Part shown: piece after piece, positions 1 through 7,939 of the stretch
Layout of the letters: every line of letters starts with the position of its first letter
Position numbering within the stretch: the stretch's first letter is position 1
Assembly (NCBI GenBank): GCA_900168235.1
Contig: FUZG01000001.1
Span: 186,001 to 250,000 of the forward strand
Reading direction: 5' to 3'
DNA length: 64,000 bases
DNA from: Lachnospiraceae bacterium
GTDB lineage: Bacteria; Bacillota; Clostridia; Lachnospirales; Lachnospiraceae
Notes under the pieces: generated by a model
The model's input: only the letters and a program-made list of their open reading frames with translations
Told to the model about the DNA's origin: nothing
The model's database searches: none
Translations under genes and position numbers: made by a program

Positions 1-2
1 GC

Positions 3-224
3 GCCATGGAAGGATGCGGTTCCGCTCTGCTGGTGCTCTGCTGCGGTATCGTAGAGTTTGTCGCCAGATGCGCTGTCGCCTTTATCTCAATGCAGGTAAA
101 GAGCTACTTGCTTGCAGTTGCCTGTGATCCTGCGGCATGGTTCGCAGCAGCCGTCTTCTCACTCTTTGCATTTAACCATGTAATGAAGGGTGTTGCAGCA
201 CGGCTCGGCAGTGTTAAAAAATAA
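3..224 (+). CDS. MATE family efflux transporter, C-terminal fragment (cut by window edge)
   Basis: The reading frame is open from the left edge and ends at a TAA at 222-224. The 74 visible residues contain two hydrophobic segments, one rich in Cys/Val/Ala and one ending in PAAWFAAAVFSLFAFNHVM, followed by a short basic tail. This matches the last two membrane helices of MATE (NorM/DinF-type) Na+- or H+-coupled multidrug exporters, where a PAAW-like motif precedes the final helix. The match is by recognition only, since most of the protein lies outside the window. A terminator follows 18 bases later, so it is the last gene of its transcript. Confidence 0.7.
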   Translation, partial: AMEGCGSALLVLCCGIVEFVARCAVAFISMQVKSYLLAVACDPAAWFAAAVFSLFAFNHVMKGVAARLGSVKK

Positions 225-242
225 AATAAATACAATACGCAT

Positions 243-279
243 AAAACGAGGGTGATTGATCTAAATTGCCCTCGTTTTT
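243..279 (+). terminator. Rho-independent terminator after MATE gene
   Basis: A 10-bp perfect stem (AAAACGAGGG at 243-252 with CCCTCGTTTT at 269-278) encloses a 16-base loop and merges into a T run. It closes the rightward MATE transcript. Confidence 0.85.
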
Positions 280-718
280 CTCTGCTCTGATATGTTATTT
301 TTTATTCACGTATTTATTTATTCTCTGTGATATCTTAACAGCTTTTAGATTTCGTGTGTTACGTGCAAAATCATGATTTCACGTTTCACTTCCGCCATCC
401 TGCCGGCTTACCATTTCAAAAAATGCAGTATTTATCGTATATATCACGCATGAGTTCTTAATAGGCGGCATCGTCCGACAGCCTTTGAAAACATATGTTA
501 CTATTTATATTTTGAGACATTTTATCCACTGTTTTACGCTCAAAAATCACCCACGGATTTTCAATCCGCAAAGATTTCAAAAATCCTGTCTCTCACATGT
601 TATCCATCATTGTATTGATCTATATTAAACCAAAAAATCTATTTTTCTCTTCCGATCCATGCTCGTCACACACTAAACATACTGTTTTTTAATAATGGGA
701 TTACGTTGGATTTACATT
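280..718. other. Gene-free AT-rich spacer with one imperfect palindrome
   Basis: No supportable gene is seen in about 440 bases. The clearest structure is an imperfect inverted repeat at 361-384 centred on the perfect 12-mer AAATCATGATTT, with outer ACGTG / CACGT arms. Its role is unknown; it is not adjacent to an obvious start codon. Confidence 0.5.
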
Positions 719-748
719 AAAAGATCGGAGACCAAAAGCCTCCGATCC
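719..748 (-). terminator. Rho-independent terminator of small membrane-protein gene
   Basis: GATCGGAG (723-730) pairs perfectly with CTCCGATC (740-747) around a 9-base loop. On the minus strand the stem is followed by TTTTAATG. It lies about 35 bases past the stop of the leftward 48-residue protein. Confidence 0.7.
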
Positions 749-781
749 ATAAAACCATTATATAATTTTCAAATACTCCCA

Positions 782-928
782 TCACCTGATATGAAATAAC
801 CCGTTCCCGGCACTCCTGTTTTTACGATAGCGGTTCTCTCCGGGGAGCTCGCTCATCATTGCCTTGATAAATAATCTGAGCAACAGTGCTTCTATAATAA
901 ATCCTATTACGATAATACCTGTGATCAT
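782..928 (-). CDS. Small single-pass membrane protein (48 aa), possible K+-system accessory
   Basis: The start at 928 is chosen because a GGAGGAG Shine-Dalgarno sits a few bases upstream on the minus strand; longer in-frame starts lack one. Residues 1-24 form one hydrophobic helix (MITGIIVIGFIIEALLLRLF...) followed by a basic, Arg-rich tail. Size and topology recall KdpF, the stabilising peptide of the Kdp ATPase, but no kdpABC genes are nearby, so this is only a resemblance. It follows the KdpE-like regulator gene and has an upstream direct repeat matching the one in front of the Ktr operon, so it may be controlled by the same two-component system. Function unknown. Confidence 0.55.
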   Translation of the reverse strand: MITGIIVIGFIIEALLLRLFIKAMMSELPGENRYRKNRSAGNGLFHIR

Positions 929-1037
929 ATGCTCCTCCTGTCCGGCGCGATCCCTGGGACCACGCTCACGAATCAACCTTTTCTTAACTATAGTATGCAG
1001 CATATGAAGTAAAACAGGTATAAAGATACAGGCATTG

Positions 1038-1057
1038 ACATTAAGATTGCGTTAAGG
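1038..1057 (-). promoter_or_regulatory. Candidate KdpE-type direct-repeat operator
   Basis: On the minus strand CTTAAC (1056-1051) and CTTAAT (1045-1040) are spaced exactly 11 bp start to start. The same pair with the same spacing lies at 5344-5360 before ktrB. OmpR/PhoB-family regulators bind direct repeats with one-turn spacing, and the adjacent KdpE-like protein is such a regulator; the assignment is an inference. Confidence 0.5.
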
Positions 1058-1063
1058 CGAAAC

Positions 1064-1765
1064 TCACAGTCTGTTCATGCGGTAACCTATACCCACATGG
1101 GTCTGGATATATGCAGGTTTTGACGGATCCTTCTCAATCTTTTTACGAAGTGACACCATAAAAACTCTTAATGTCGCAACATCACTTTCCAGAGAATTAC
1201 CCCAGATATGATCCGTGATATACGTATGAGTCAGAACCTTTCCCACATTTCCCGCAAGCAGGCACAGCAGTTTATACTCGATCGGTGTGAGCTGAAGCTC
1301 TTTACCATCTAAAAGCACACATCCCGACGTATAGTTGATCTCCAGATCTCCATTCGTGAAAACCTGCTTTGTATCTTCACTGTGGGGCATGACTGCGAGA
1401 CGCCTCTGTGCCACACGTATCCTTGCCAGCAGTTCATTAACAGAAAAAGGCTTTGTCAGATAATCATCAGCTCCTGCATCCAGCGCTTCGATCTTGTCCG
1501 AGTCATCGCTTCTGGCACTGACAACGATTATCGGGATCTGACTCCAGCTTCTTACAGTACTTATTATCTCCATACCATCCATGTCGGGAAGACCCAGATC
1601 AAGCAGCAAAATATCCGGCTGGTTGGAAGTAAGCTCAAGTTCTGCCTCATTTCCGGTAGAAGCTGTCCGAAAAGTATATCCATTCGCTTTTAATGTAGTT
1701 GTCATGAGTTTACGGATCGGAGGGTCATCCTCAACAATCAATATCCTGCATTCGCTGTTGTTCAT
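1064..1765 (-). CDS. KdpE-like OmpR-family response regulator
   Basis: This is a cytoplasmic DNA-binding response regulator of 233 residues. The receiver domain spans about 1-120 (acidic EDD near residue 12, phospho-acceptor Asp in LLLDLGLPDMDG, conserved Lys in YLTKPF). A winged-helix OmpR-type DNA-binding domain spans about 135-230, including LTPIEYKLLCLL and the GIGYRM wing. The start lies inside the 3' end of the kinase gene (35-bp overlap), indicating translational coupling. The overall sequence resembles KdpE, and the upstream partner is KdpD-like, but the operon partners are Ktr/Trk K+ transport genes rather than kdpFABC. It probably controls this K+ uptake operon and the downstream small peptide gene. 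Confidence 0.88.
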   Translation of the reverse strand: MNNSECRILIVEDDPPIRKLMTTTLKANGYTFRTASTGNEAELELTSNQPDILLLDLGLPDMDGMEIISTVRSWSQIPIIVVSARSDDSDKIEALDAGADDYLTKPFSVNELLARIRVAQRRLAVMPHSEDTKQVFTNGDLEINYTSGCVLLDGKELQLTPIEYKLLCLLAGNVGKVLTHTYITDHIWGNSLESDVATLRVFMVSLRKKIEKDPSKPAYIQTHVGIGYRMNRL

Positions 1766-3293
1766 TGATCTCTATCTCCCTCACCGGAACAGAAAAAGTG
1801 ATCACCGTACCATGCGGATCGTTATCAGTTACAAGTATAGCTCCCTTATGGGCTTTTACGATCGACTGACAGAGTGAAAGTCCCAGACCGATACTGCGCC
1901 TGCTGTCAGCGATCTTCTTATTTCCATTGTAAAACATTTCAAAGATATGTGGTTTATCTTCTGCAGATATTCCCGGACCGTCATCACTTATCTTTATATA
2001 TGCCATACTTTTCTTTTTCCATGATGAAATGACTATCGATGACCCTGCAGGTGAATATTTTATGGAATTATTCACAATATTAATGATCACCTGGACTATC
2101 AGATGAACATCTATCTGCACGAGGATCAGATCCTCCGACGGTTCTATCTTTATATTATAATCCTTACTCCTGCGGTCAATATGCTGCATCGCTTCATTTA
2201 TCACATCATCAAGAAGCTCTGTTGTGATACGCAGGTTCATATGTCCGTCTTCCACACGGCTTATTGCCAGGATATTTTCTACGAGATTATCAAGCCATAC
2301 GGAATCGTCATAAATATCAAGATACATCTGCTCTCTGGTCTTATTATCAAAACTTTCGCCGGACTGTAAGAGATTGCTGGCATTTCCTGATATAGACGTA
2401 AGCGGAGTCCTTAGATCATGAGAGATCGAACGAAGAAGATTTGCCCTGAACTGTTCATTCTTTGCCTTGAGCTTCTCTTCCTCTTTTTCCATAGTGATCC
2501 GCATATTTTCAAGCATAAGCGCCGATTCCTCGAGCACCGATTCGAGCATGTCGAGATTATCCTTAGAAAGCTTTGCCCCGCCTGTCATTATCCCAACAAC
2601 GCCATAAATATATCCGTTGATAGACACGGGAAAGTACTGTCCCGAAGCTCCGGAGTAGACTTCCGTAAATGCTCCCGATTCTTTTCTGGTCTGATAAGTC
2701 CACCGTATCGCTTCCTGCTCTAAAGGTGCCTGAAACATCCCCTCAGAAGATGCCGGATAGCAAAAGCGAAATACAGAATCCTTTTCAGGCATTTCAAACA
2801 TCACGCTCCTGTCGAGTAGCTTATGCATCTGACTACCCGTAAGCGCTGCCACTTCACTGCGTCCTCTTGCTTTATTCAGCATACGGCTGGTGTCCAGCAG
2901 TACCTGCGTATGAGCTGATGAACGCGCGGCATCATCCGCAGTATTTTTCAATCTCTCAGCAAGCGTTCCTACCACAAAAGAAATGACAAACATTACGATA
3001 AACGTCACGGGATAGTCCTGATCATACGCAAAAAGCGTATACTTCGGATCGATAAAAAAGAAGTTATACACGATGACGCTCGCAAAAGACATGATGATAT
3101 TATTTATCCTGTCAGGTGCAAAAAGAGCCGATATCAGTACACCTAAGATATAAACAGACATGATGGCAGCCGCAGAAAGCCCCGAATGGCGGAGCACTAC
3201 TCCCGCTGCCGTCTCGATCGCAAGGATCCATGCACTTATAACGATACCTTTAAGCGGTGACGGTATCTTTGAAATACAATCATTTACTTTCAT
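1731..3293 (-). CDS. Short KdpD-like sensor histidine kinase (no N-terminal KdpD/USP region)
   Basis: This membrane sensor kinase has 520 residues, far shorter than the roughly 900 of classical KdpD. It starts directly at the four-helix DUF4118 membrane domain (helices about 16-33, 41-59, 64-81, 93-114). A GAF-like region follows (about 130-265), then HisKA with the phospho-acceptor His292 in SISHDLRTP, and an ATPase domain with N-box, DDGPGIS and GLGLSL motifs to about 505. The N-terminal Walker/USP sensor halves of KdpD are absent. It lies 12 bases after ktrA and overlaps the regulator gene. It presumably senses K+ or turgor state and phosphorylates the downstream KdpE-like protein; the stimulus is not visible in sequence. 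Confidence 0.88.
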   Translation of the reverse strand: MKVNDCISKIPSPLKGIVISAWILAIETAAGVVLRHSGLSAAAIMSVYILGVLISALFAPDRINNIIMSFASVIVYNFFFIDPKYTLFAYDQDYPVTFIVMFVISFVVGTLAERLKNTADDAARSSAHTQVLLDTSRMLNKARGRSEVAALTGSQMHKLLDRSVMFEMPEKDSVFRFCYPASSEGMFQAPLEQEAIRWTYQTRKESGAFTEVYSGASGQYFPVSINGYIYGVVGIMTGGAKLSKDNLDMLESVLEESALMLENMRITMEKEEEKLKAKNEQFRANLLRSISHDLRTPLTSISGNASNLLQSGESFDNKTREQMYLDIYDDSVWLDNLVENILAISRVEDGHMNLRITTELLDDVINEAMQHIDRRSKDYNIKIEPSEDLILVQIDVHLIVQVIINIVNNSIKYSPAGSSIVISSWKKKSMAYIKISDDGPGISAEDKPHIFEMFYNGNKKIADSRRSIGLGLSLCQSIVKAHKGAILVTDNDPHGTVITFSVPVREIEINEQQRMQDIDC

Positions 3294-3305
3294 ATATTAA
3301 GCCGG

Positions 3306-3953
3306 TCATCTTTCCAGTGATTTTTGTACATGCTGCTCTTTTCCGAGAACAAGCAGCGTCTCATCGCCGTTAAATACCGTATCCGGAAGTATCTGCATAT
3401 TAAGCCTTCCATTTCGGCGAACAGCCAGGATATTTATCTGATATTTTTTACGTATATCGAGTTCACTTATGGTGCGTCCGATCCATGATGCAGGCATCTG
3501 TATCTCCATCACAGCATAGCCTTCTCCCATGGAAAAATAGTCAAGTATCAGGTCTGAGCTGTATCTGTCTGCTGACCACTCTGCAACCTGCTTCTCAGGG
3601 TAGACCACCTGATCTGCTCCATTTCGGAGCAGGAACTTTGCATGAACGTCACGGCTCGCTCTGGATATCACCTTTTTTGCCCCGAGTTCCTTCAATAAAG
3701 AAGTTGTCTCAAGAGAACTCTGAAAATCATCGCCGATAGCGACAAAGCACAGATCATAGTCCGAAACGCCAAGAGACTGCACGAAATCTGCCCTCGTACT
3801 GTCACCGATAAGTACATTTGTAACATAGGGTATTATCTCCTGAACACGTCTCTCATTTATATCGACTGCCATTATCTGATGCCCGAGTTCATGAAGCCTT
3901 ATCGCGCAGTGACGTCCAAATCTTCCAAGTCCTATCAATAGTACCGTTTTCAT
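3306..3953 (-). CDS. ktrA: KtrA/TrkA-type K+ uptake gating protein (RCK)
   Basis: This is the cytoplasmic regulatory ring subunit for the adjacent K+ channel protein. The start at 3953 (MKTVLLIGLG) is preferred over an upstream in-frame start because GGAG lies just upstream. The 215 residues comprise an RCK_N Rossmann domain with GLGRFG dinucleotide motif near residue 7 and acidic AVD at the end of the second strand, then an RCK_C/TrkA_C domain (about 135-215). One-RCK length (about 220 aa) fits KtrA rather than the double-length TrkA of Proteobacteria. It sits between ktrB and the sensor kinase in one leftward operon. Confidence 0.88.
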   Translation of the reverse strand: MKTVLLIGLGRFGRHCAIRLHELGHQIMAVDINERRVQEIIPYVTNVLIGDSTRADFVQSLGVSDYDLCFVAIGDDFQSSLETTSLLKELGAKKVISRASRDVHAKFLLRNGADQVVYPEKQVAEWSADRYSSDLILDYFSMGEGYAVMEIQMPASWIGRTISELDIRKKYQINILAVRRNGRLNMQILPDTVFNGDETLLVLGKEQHVQKSLER

Positions 3954-3972
3954 ATTTAATAACTCCTTTATA

Positions 3973-5307
3973 TCATCCAACTGCAATCTCTTCACTCGGA
4001 TACTTCACAACTTCATATCTCGTTCCGACTGCAGCATATATTACAGTGAGCCCTCCTACTCTGCCGAAGAACATGAGAAAGATAAGGATACACTGAGAAA
4101 AGATCCCGAGCTTTGACGTAATCCCGAGAGTAAGCCCAACCGTTGCAATGGCAGACGCTGTTTCAAACATACATGTAAGTATCGGCAGCTTTTCAATATT
4201 GCTTATGATCATTGCCGACAGCAGAAAGAGCGACAAATACATGAGAAAGACCGCTGCCGCCTTTCTGATAACAGATTCCGGTATCCCTCTGTGAAAAACA
4301 TGCGTGAATCTGCGGTTTCTAAAACAACTCACACATACAGCGAGAAGGACCGCAAATGTGGTGACTTTCATTCCTCCTGCAGTAGAACCCGATGAACCTC
4401 CGATCAGCATGAGTATCACCATCATCATTTTCCCTGTGTCACTAAATTTTGTGATATCCGTAGTATTAAATCCTGCGGTCCTCGTAGTCACGGACTGGAA
4501 AAGAGATGCCAAAACCCGCTCTCCCGCCGGAAGATCCCTGTACTCTGTAAAGAAAAACAGGATCGCAGGAACAAATATCAGAAACGCCGTGGTAAATAAA
4601 ACTATCTTTGTCTGTAATCTGTATCTCCGTGCATGAAGACCATTTTTATGAATATCATCCCATGTAAGAAAACCTATTCCGCCAGTAATGATAAGGATCA
4701 TTATCACAATATTTATGACCGGATCTGCTGCATATCCTACAAGCGACGGGTACGGATCTCGCTGTGTTCCGAGAATGTCAAAACCTGCATTGCAGAATGC
4801 TGACACCGAATGAAAAAGCGAGACAAATACTCCCTTTCCGCTTCCGAAAGCCCTGCTGTAAACCGGAAACATTAAAGCAGCCCCGATCAGCTCAAATGCA
4901 GCCGTGACCTTCAGAATGAAAAGCGTAAGCCGTACGACTCCTCCAAGCTGCGCCGCCGACATCGATTCCTGAAGAACACTTCTCTGCATGAGATCTATCC
5001 GTCGACCGGAAAAAATGGTGATCGACACAGCTGTCGTAACTACACCGAGACCACCAATCTGAATGAGCATTAAGATCAAAAATTTGCCCAGCGTTGACCA
5101 CGTACTTCCCGTATCCACGACCACGAGCCCTGTCACACACACAGCAGATGTAGCGGTAAAAAGAGCTTCTGAAAAGGGTGTAAAACTCCCGTCCGCCGAA
5201 GCACACGGGAGAGTGAGAAGCAATGCACCTAAAAGGATAACCCCTGCAAAGCCTAAAAAAATTATCTGAAAAAACGATATATGAAGTTTCCTTAGAAATG
5301 AAAACAT
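3973..5307 (-). CDS. ktrB: KtrB/TrkH-type K+ channel subunit
   Basis: This is the integral membrane K+ uptake protein, 444 residues. All four degenerate selectivity-filter loops are recognisable: AVCVTGLV, AFCNAGFD, TRTAGFNT and AIATVGLT, each between hydrophobic helices. The C-terminus ends with the GRVGGLTV helix followed by a short hydrophilic tail typical of KtrB. It is the first gene of the leftward operon, with ktrA, the sensor kinase and the response regulator following closely. An AGGAG Shine-Dalgarno precedes the ATG, and the promoter region carries a CTTAAC/CTTAAT direct repeat. Confidence 0.92.
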   Translation of the reverse strand: MFSFLRKLHISFFQIIFLGFAGVILLGALLLTLPCASADGSFTPFSEALFTATSAVCVTGLVVVDTGSTWSTLGKFLILMLIQIGGLGVVTTAVSITIFSGRRIDLMQRSVLQESMSAAQLGGVVRLTLFILKVTAAFELIGAALMFPVYSRAFGSGKGVFVSLFHSVSAFCNAGFDILGTQRDPYPSLVGYAADPVINIVIMILIITGGIGFLTWDDIHKNGLHARRYRLQTKIVLFTTAFLIFVPAILFFFTEYRDLPAGERVLASLFQSVTTRTAGFNTTDITKFSDTGKMMMVILMLIGGSSGSTAGGMKVTTFAVLLAVCVSCFRNRRFTHVFHRGIPESVIRKAAAVFLMYLSLFLLSAMIISNIEKLPILTCMFETASAIATVGLTLGITSKLGIFSQCILIFLMFFGRVGGLTVIYAAVGTRYEVVKYPSEEIAVG

Positions 5308-5362
5308 AGTACTCCTTTCTATAACAATTTTGTCACAAGTCGCATTAAGATAGTGTTAAGAT
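5308..5362 (-). promoter_or_regulatory. Ktr operon promoter region with 11-bp-spaced direct repeat
   Basis: On the minus strand CTTAAC (5360-5355) and CTTAAT (5349-5344) are 11 bp apart, followed by a possible -10 TTATAG about 18 bp beyond TTAATG. An AGGAG ribosome site precedes the ktrB ATG at 5307. The repeat pair is identical in sequence and spacing to the one at 1040-1056. Confidence 0.5.
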
Positions 5363-5510
5363 TGCAAAACCTTCATTCACACGTACAATCTGCGCCATTG
5401 TACCCCCATATAAACATGCCTCACCCATGCTCCTGTGATAGAATTAGTACAACTTCAATTCATTTAACAGCTGCTGAGGGGAGCGCTGTCACTATAGCAG
5501 GAGGGGTTCT

Positions 5511-6218
5511 ATGGGGACGATTTATTACGCGATAGCAGACGGATTTGATGAGGGGATTGTTCTGATAAGAGCACGGCGATGCAACGAAAATGAGCAGTAT
5601 GATCTCTCTGAATTTTACAGAGAATATGCACTTTTTCCTGAAGGGCATCCAACGCCGATGCAGTTTCTTAATTCGGAAGACCTTCCGGACCGACCGGAAG
5701 ACGGCACATTTCTGGATCTGAATAACCATGTATGGATACTTGATGAAAACGAGCTCCAGCGATATATCAATCTTAATACTTCAAGATCTGATGCTGTAGA
5801 CGAGGCAAAGAAACAGGAAAAGCTTGCCGCTGCCCAAAAGAAAGCGCGTCACGACAAGCAGATGCTCTCTCTCCTTTCAAACATCGAAGGATGGCATGTA
5901 CGGAGCGAGCAGGTCATCGACGAAGGCGGTCACACTACCATCTATCATCACAAGATCACAATACACGGTCAGACTCTTAATTTCCTGGAACAGAACGTTT
6001 ACAATTTCGGCAGGGTTGTAAATCCTGAATATGCACTTTCTGAAACTATCCATGGCGGCGGTCTGCAGATGGATTACCGGGGTAAAGCCTTTTGGTACAC
6101 CCTCGATGATCACAATAAATGGAAGCCTGTAAGGGCGCTCACAGAAGACGAAAAACTGGCAACGACCCTTATCGAAAACTACGGTAAAGGCGTTCATGAC
6201 AAGATACGTCAGAGATAA
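5511..6218 (+). CDS. Hypothetical cytoplasmic protein (235 aa)
   Basis: I do not recognise this family. It has a strong GGAGGGG ribosome site a few bases before the ATG, good codon continuity and its own terminator, so it is a real gene. There is no signal peptide or membrane segment. The N-terminal 90 residues are acidic and aromatic; residues about 95-125 form a Lys/Ala/Gln-rich stretch likely to be a helix or coiled coil; the C-terminal 110 residues look like a mixed alpha/beta domain rich in His, Tyr and Gly. It is divergent from the Ktr operon, with about 200 bases of shared upstream DNA. No function is proposed. Confidence 0.75.
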   Translation: MGTIYYAIADGFDEGIVLIRARRCNENEQYDLSEFYREYALFPEGHPTPMQFLNSEDLPDRPEDGTFLDLNNHVWILDENELQRYINLNTSRSDAVDEAKKQEKLAAAQKKARHDKQMLSLLSNIEGWHVRSEQVIDEGGHTTIYHHKITIHGQTLNFLEQNVYNFGRVVNPEYALSETIHGGGLQMDYRGKAFWYTLDDHNKWKPVRALTEDEKLATTLIENYGKGVHDKIRQR

Positions 6219-6239
6219 ACATGATAATGAAGCATTACT

Positions 6240-6272
6240 CAGCCGGCAAATTTTTGCCGGCTGTTTTTTTTT
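6240..6272 (+). terminator. Rho-independent terminator
   Basis: CAGCCGGCAAA pairs with TTTGCCGGCTG (6240-6263), and nine Ts follow. It ends the hypothetical gene transcript; a dispersed repeat unit begins right after the T run. Confidence 0.9.
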
Positions 6273-6415
6273 CGGAGCACTTAGCGAGGTATTTTCGAGC
6301 TTATGGCTGAAATAGCAAATCTATTGATTTGCGTGATTGAAGCTATGCAGAGCTGTGCGTGTTATGCAAGTTCGCTTGGCGAGGTTTTGTCGAGCCTAGC
6401 GTAACTTGCTTGCAT
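6273..6415. repeat. Dispersed terminator-adjacent repeat, copy 1 (two half units)
   Basis: Two related half units occur: CGGAGCACTTAGCGAGGT...TCGAGC at 6273-6300 and TTGGCGAGGTTTTGTCGAGCC...CTTGCAT at 6376-6415. Close relatives are at 14448-14488 and, in the opposite orientation, 61236-61366; a fragment occurs at 31828-31848. No open reading frame is contained. The copy starts immediately after the T run of a terminator. Confidence 0.75.
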
Positions 6416-6573
6416 ATCATTTCCATCATAATCATTTTTCTGCCCCGCAAATCTATTGAAAACCCTTTATTTTACCGAAATATCCAATAAGTAATACTGT
6501 CAATTTTTTTTACATCATCACATATTTTTGATGGTGTCAGAGTCAATTATCTTCAATGGGGGAGGCAATCATC

Positions 6574-7938
6574 ATGAAATGGAAATTTGCGGCTGCGGCA
6601 CTTGCATCTGTCATAACAATTTCGCTTATTTTAGGCGGATGTGGTAAGAATGTCTCACCCTCAGAAAGTGGGGAGGGTTCCCCCACAGAAGAAACGGAAG
6701 ACACATCTATCACTCTCATAAACAACAAAAACGAGGTGGCTGAACAGATAAATCAGCTGGCTTCTGCCTACAAATCGGAAACAGGGGTAACCGTGAATGT
6801 CAAAAATATCCCATCCGGTGTAGATGCACAGGCTACGGTCACAGGTCTGTATCTATCAGACCAGATGCCGGATATCATCGTGTGCGAAGCCGCCGCTTTT
6901 TCAAACTGGGACGGACTTCTGACTGACATGAGCGGTGAAGACTGGACTAAAAGGACCGATGCGGCATATATCGACAAGACCTACGGCACTATCGGTTTCC
7001 CCTTTACAACAGAAGCGATAGGGCTCACGTATAACGCAGATATCTTGGAAAAAGCGGATGTGGATCCTGCCACGCTCACGAGTCCTGAAGCATACCGAGA
7101 AGCCTTTGAAGCCATTGATTCCAAAAAAGACGAGCTGGGACTTACCGCAGTCGTCGGATACTGCACTGAACCTGAAAATATGGGCTGGTCCGCAGGAAAT
7201 CATATATTCGGCGCCTACCTCGATTCCGGTCTGGACCGCGCAGACACAAAATACATCGATCTCCTGAATAACGGCGCCCAGTTCGATGATGAACGTTTAC
7301 ATGCTTTTGCAGAGTTTATAGGACTCCTGCAGAAGTATTCGGATCCGGCACTCCTCACTACAGGAACATATGACGATCAGGTCCGTCATTTCGCCTGCGG
7401 CAAGTACGCCTTTGTCACACAGGGCTCATGGATCGGTGCAACTCTCATCGGCGCATACGCTGAGGATTACGCCATCGCAGGAAATTTTGCTGTAGGAATG
7501 GCGCCCTACGCTTTTGAAGACGGAATAGATACCATTCTCACGAATCCGCCTTCATGGTGGGCTGTTCCGAAAGAAGGAAATGCAGAAGCTGCAAAGGCTT
7601 TTCTCCAGTGGTGCTCCGGTGATTCTGCCCAAAATATACTTGTAAAACAGGCAGGATTCATCAGTCCTTTCTCAGACTGTAAATATATCGCAGACGATCC
7701 TTTTGCACCTGTAATTTCCTCATATCTGAGCTCCGGCAAGACCAGCAGCTGGCACTGGATGGACATGAAGGAAGGTCTCGGAACAAAGGCTCTCTGCTAC
7801 GCATTTAATGCATACGCAGAAGGCGAAACTGACGCGGATGGTTTTGTAGAGGATGTTAAGCAAAAAACTGCTGTTTATATGGGTGTGATCACTGAGGAAA
7901 GCGAAACAGTTGAAGATGACACAGAAAGGACGGAATGA
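6574..7938 (+). CDS. Extracellular solute-binding lipoprotein (family 1, sugar-type)
   Basis: This is an extracytoplasmic binding protein anchored by a lipid. The start at 6574 is set by GGGGGAGG at 6558-6564; the upstream ATG at 6556 overlaps that ribosome site. The N-terminus has a basic start, a hydrophobic core and the lipobox LGGC. An acidic Ser/Thr/Glu linker follows, then the two-lobed SBP_bac_1 fold with an internal [10 protein letters not shown] motif typical of carbohydrate binders. No ABC permease or ATPase gene is next to it. Instead the next gene, one base after the stop, is a methyl-accepting chemotaxis protein, suggesting the binding protein presents a ligand to the chemoreceptor. 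Ligand unknown. Confidence 0.85.
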   Translation: MKWKFAAAALASVITISLILGGCGKNVSPSESGEGSPTEETEDTSITLINNKNEVAEQINQLASAYKSETGVTVNVKNIPSGVDAQATVTGLYLSDQMPDIIVCEAAAFSNWDGLLTDMSGEDWTKRTDAAYIDKTYGTIGFPFTTEAIGLTYNADILEKADVDPATLTSPEAYREAFEAIDSKKDELGLTAVVGYCTEPENMGWSAGNHIFGAYLDSGLDRADTKYIDLLNNGAQFDDERLHAFAEFIGLLQKYSDPALLTTGTYDDQVRHFACGKYAFVTQGSWIGATLIGAYAEDYAIAGNFAVGMAPYAFEDGIDTILTNPPSWWAVPKEGNAEAAKAFLQWCSGDSAQNILVKQAGFISPFSDCKYIADDPFAPVISSYLSSGKTSSWHWMDMKEGLGTKALCYAFNAYAEGETDADGFVEDVKQKTAVYMGVITEESETVEDDTERTE

Positions 7939-7939
7939 T

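Noticed and set aside
782-928. kdpF
   Set aside because: Only size and topology agree; no kdpABC genes are nearby and there is no specific sequence match that I can point to.
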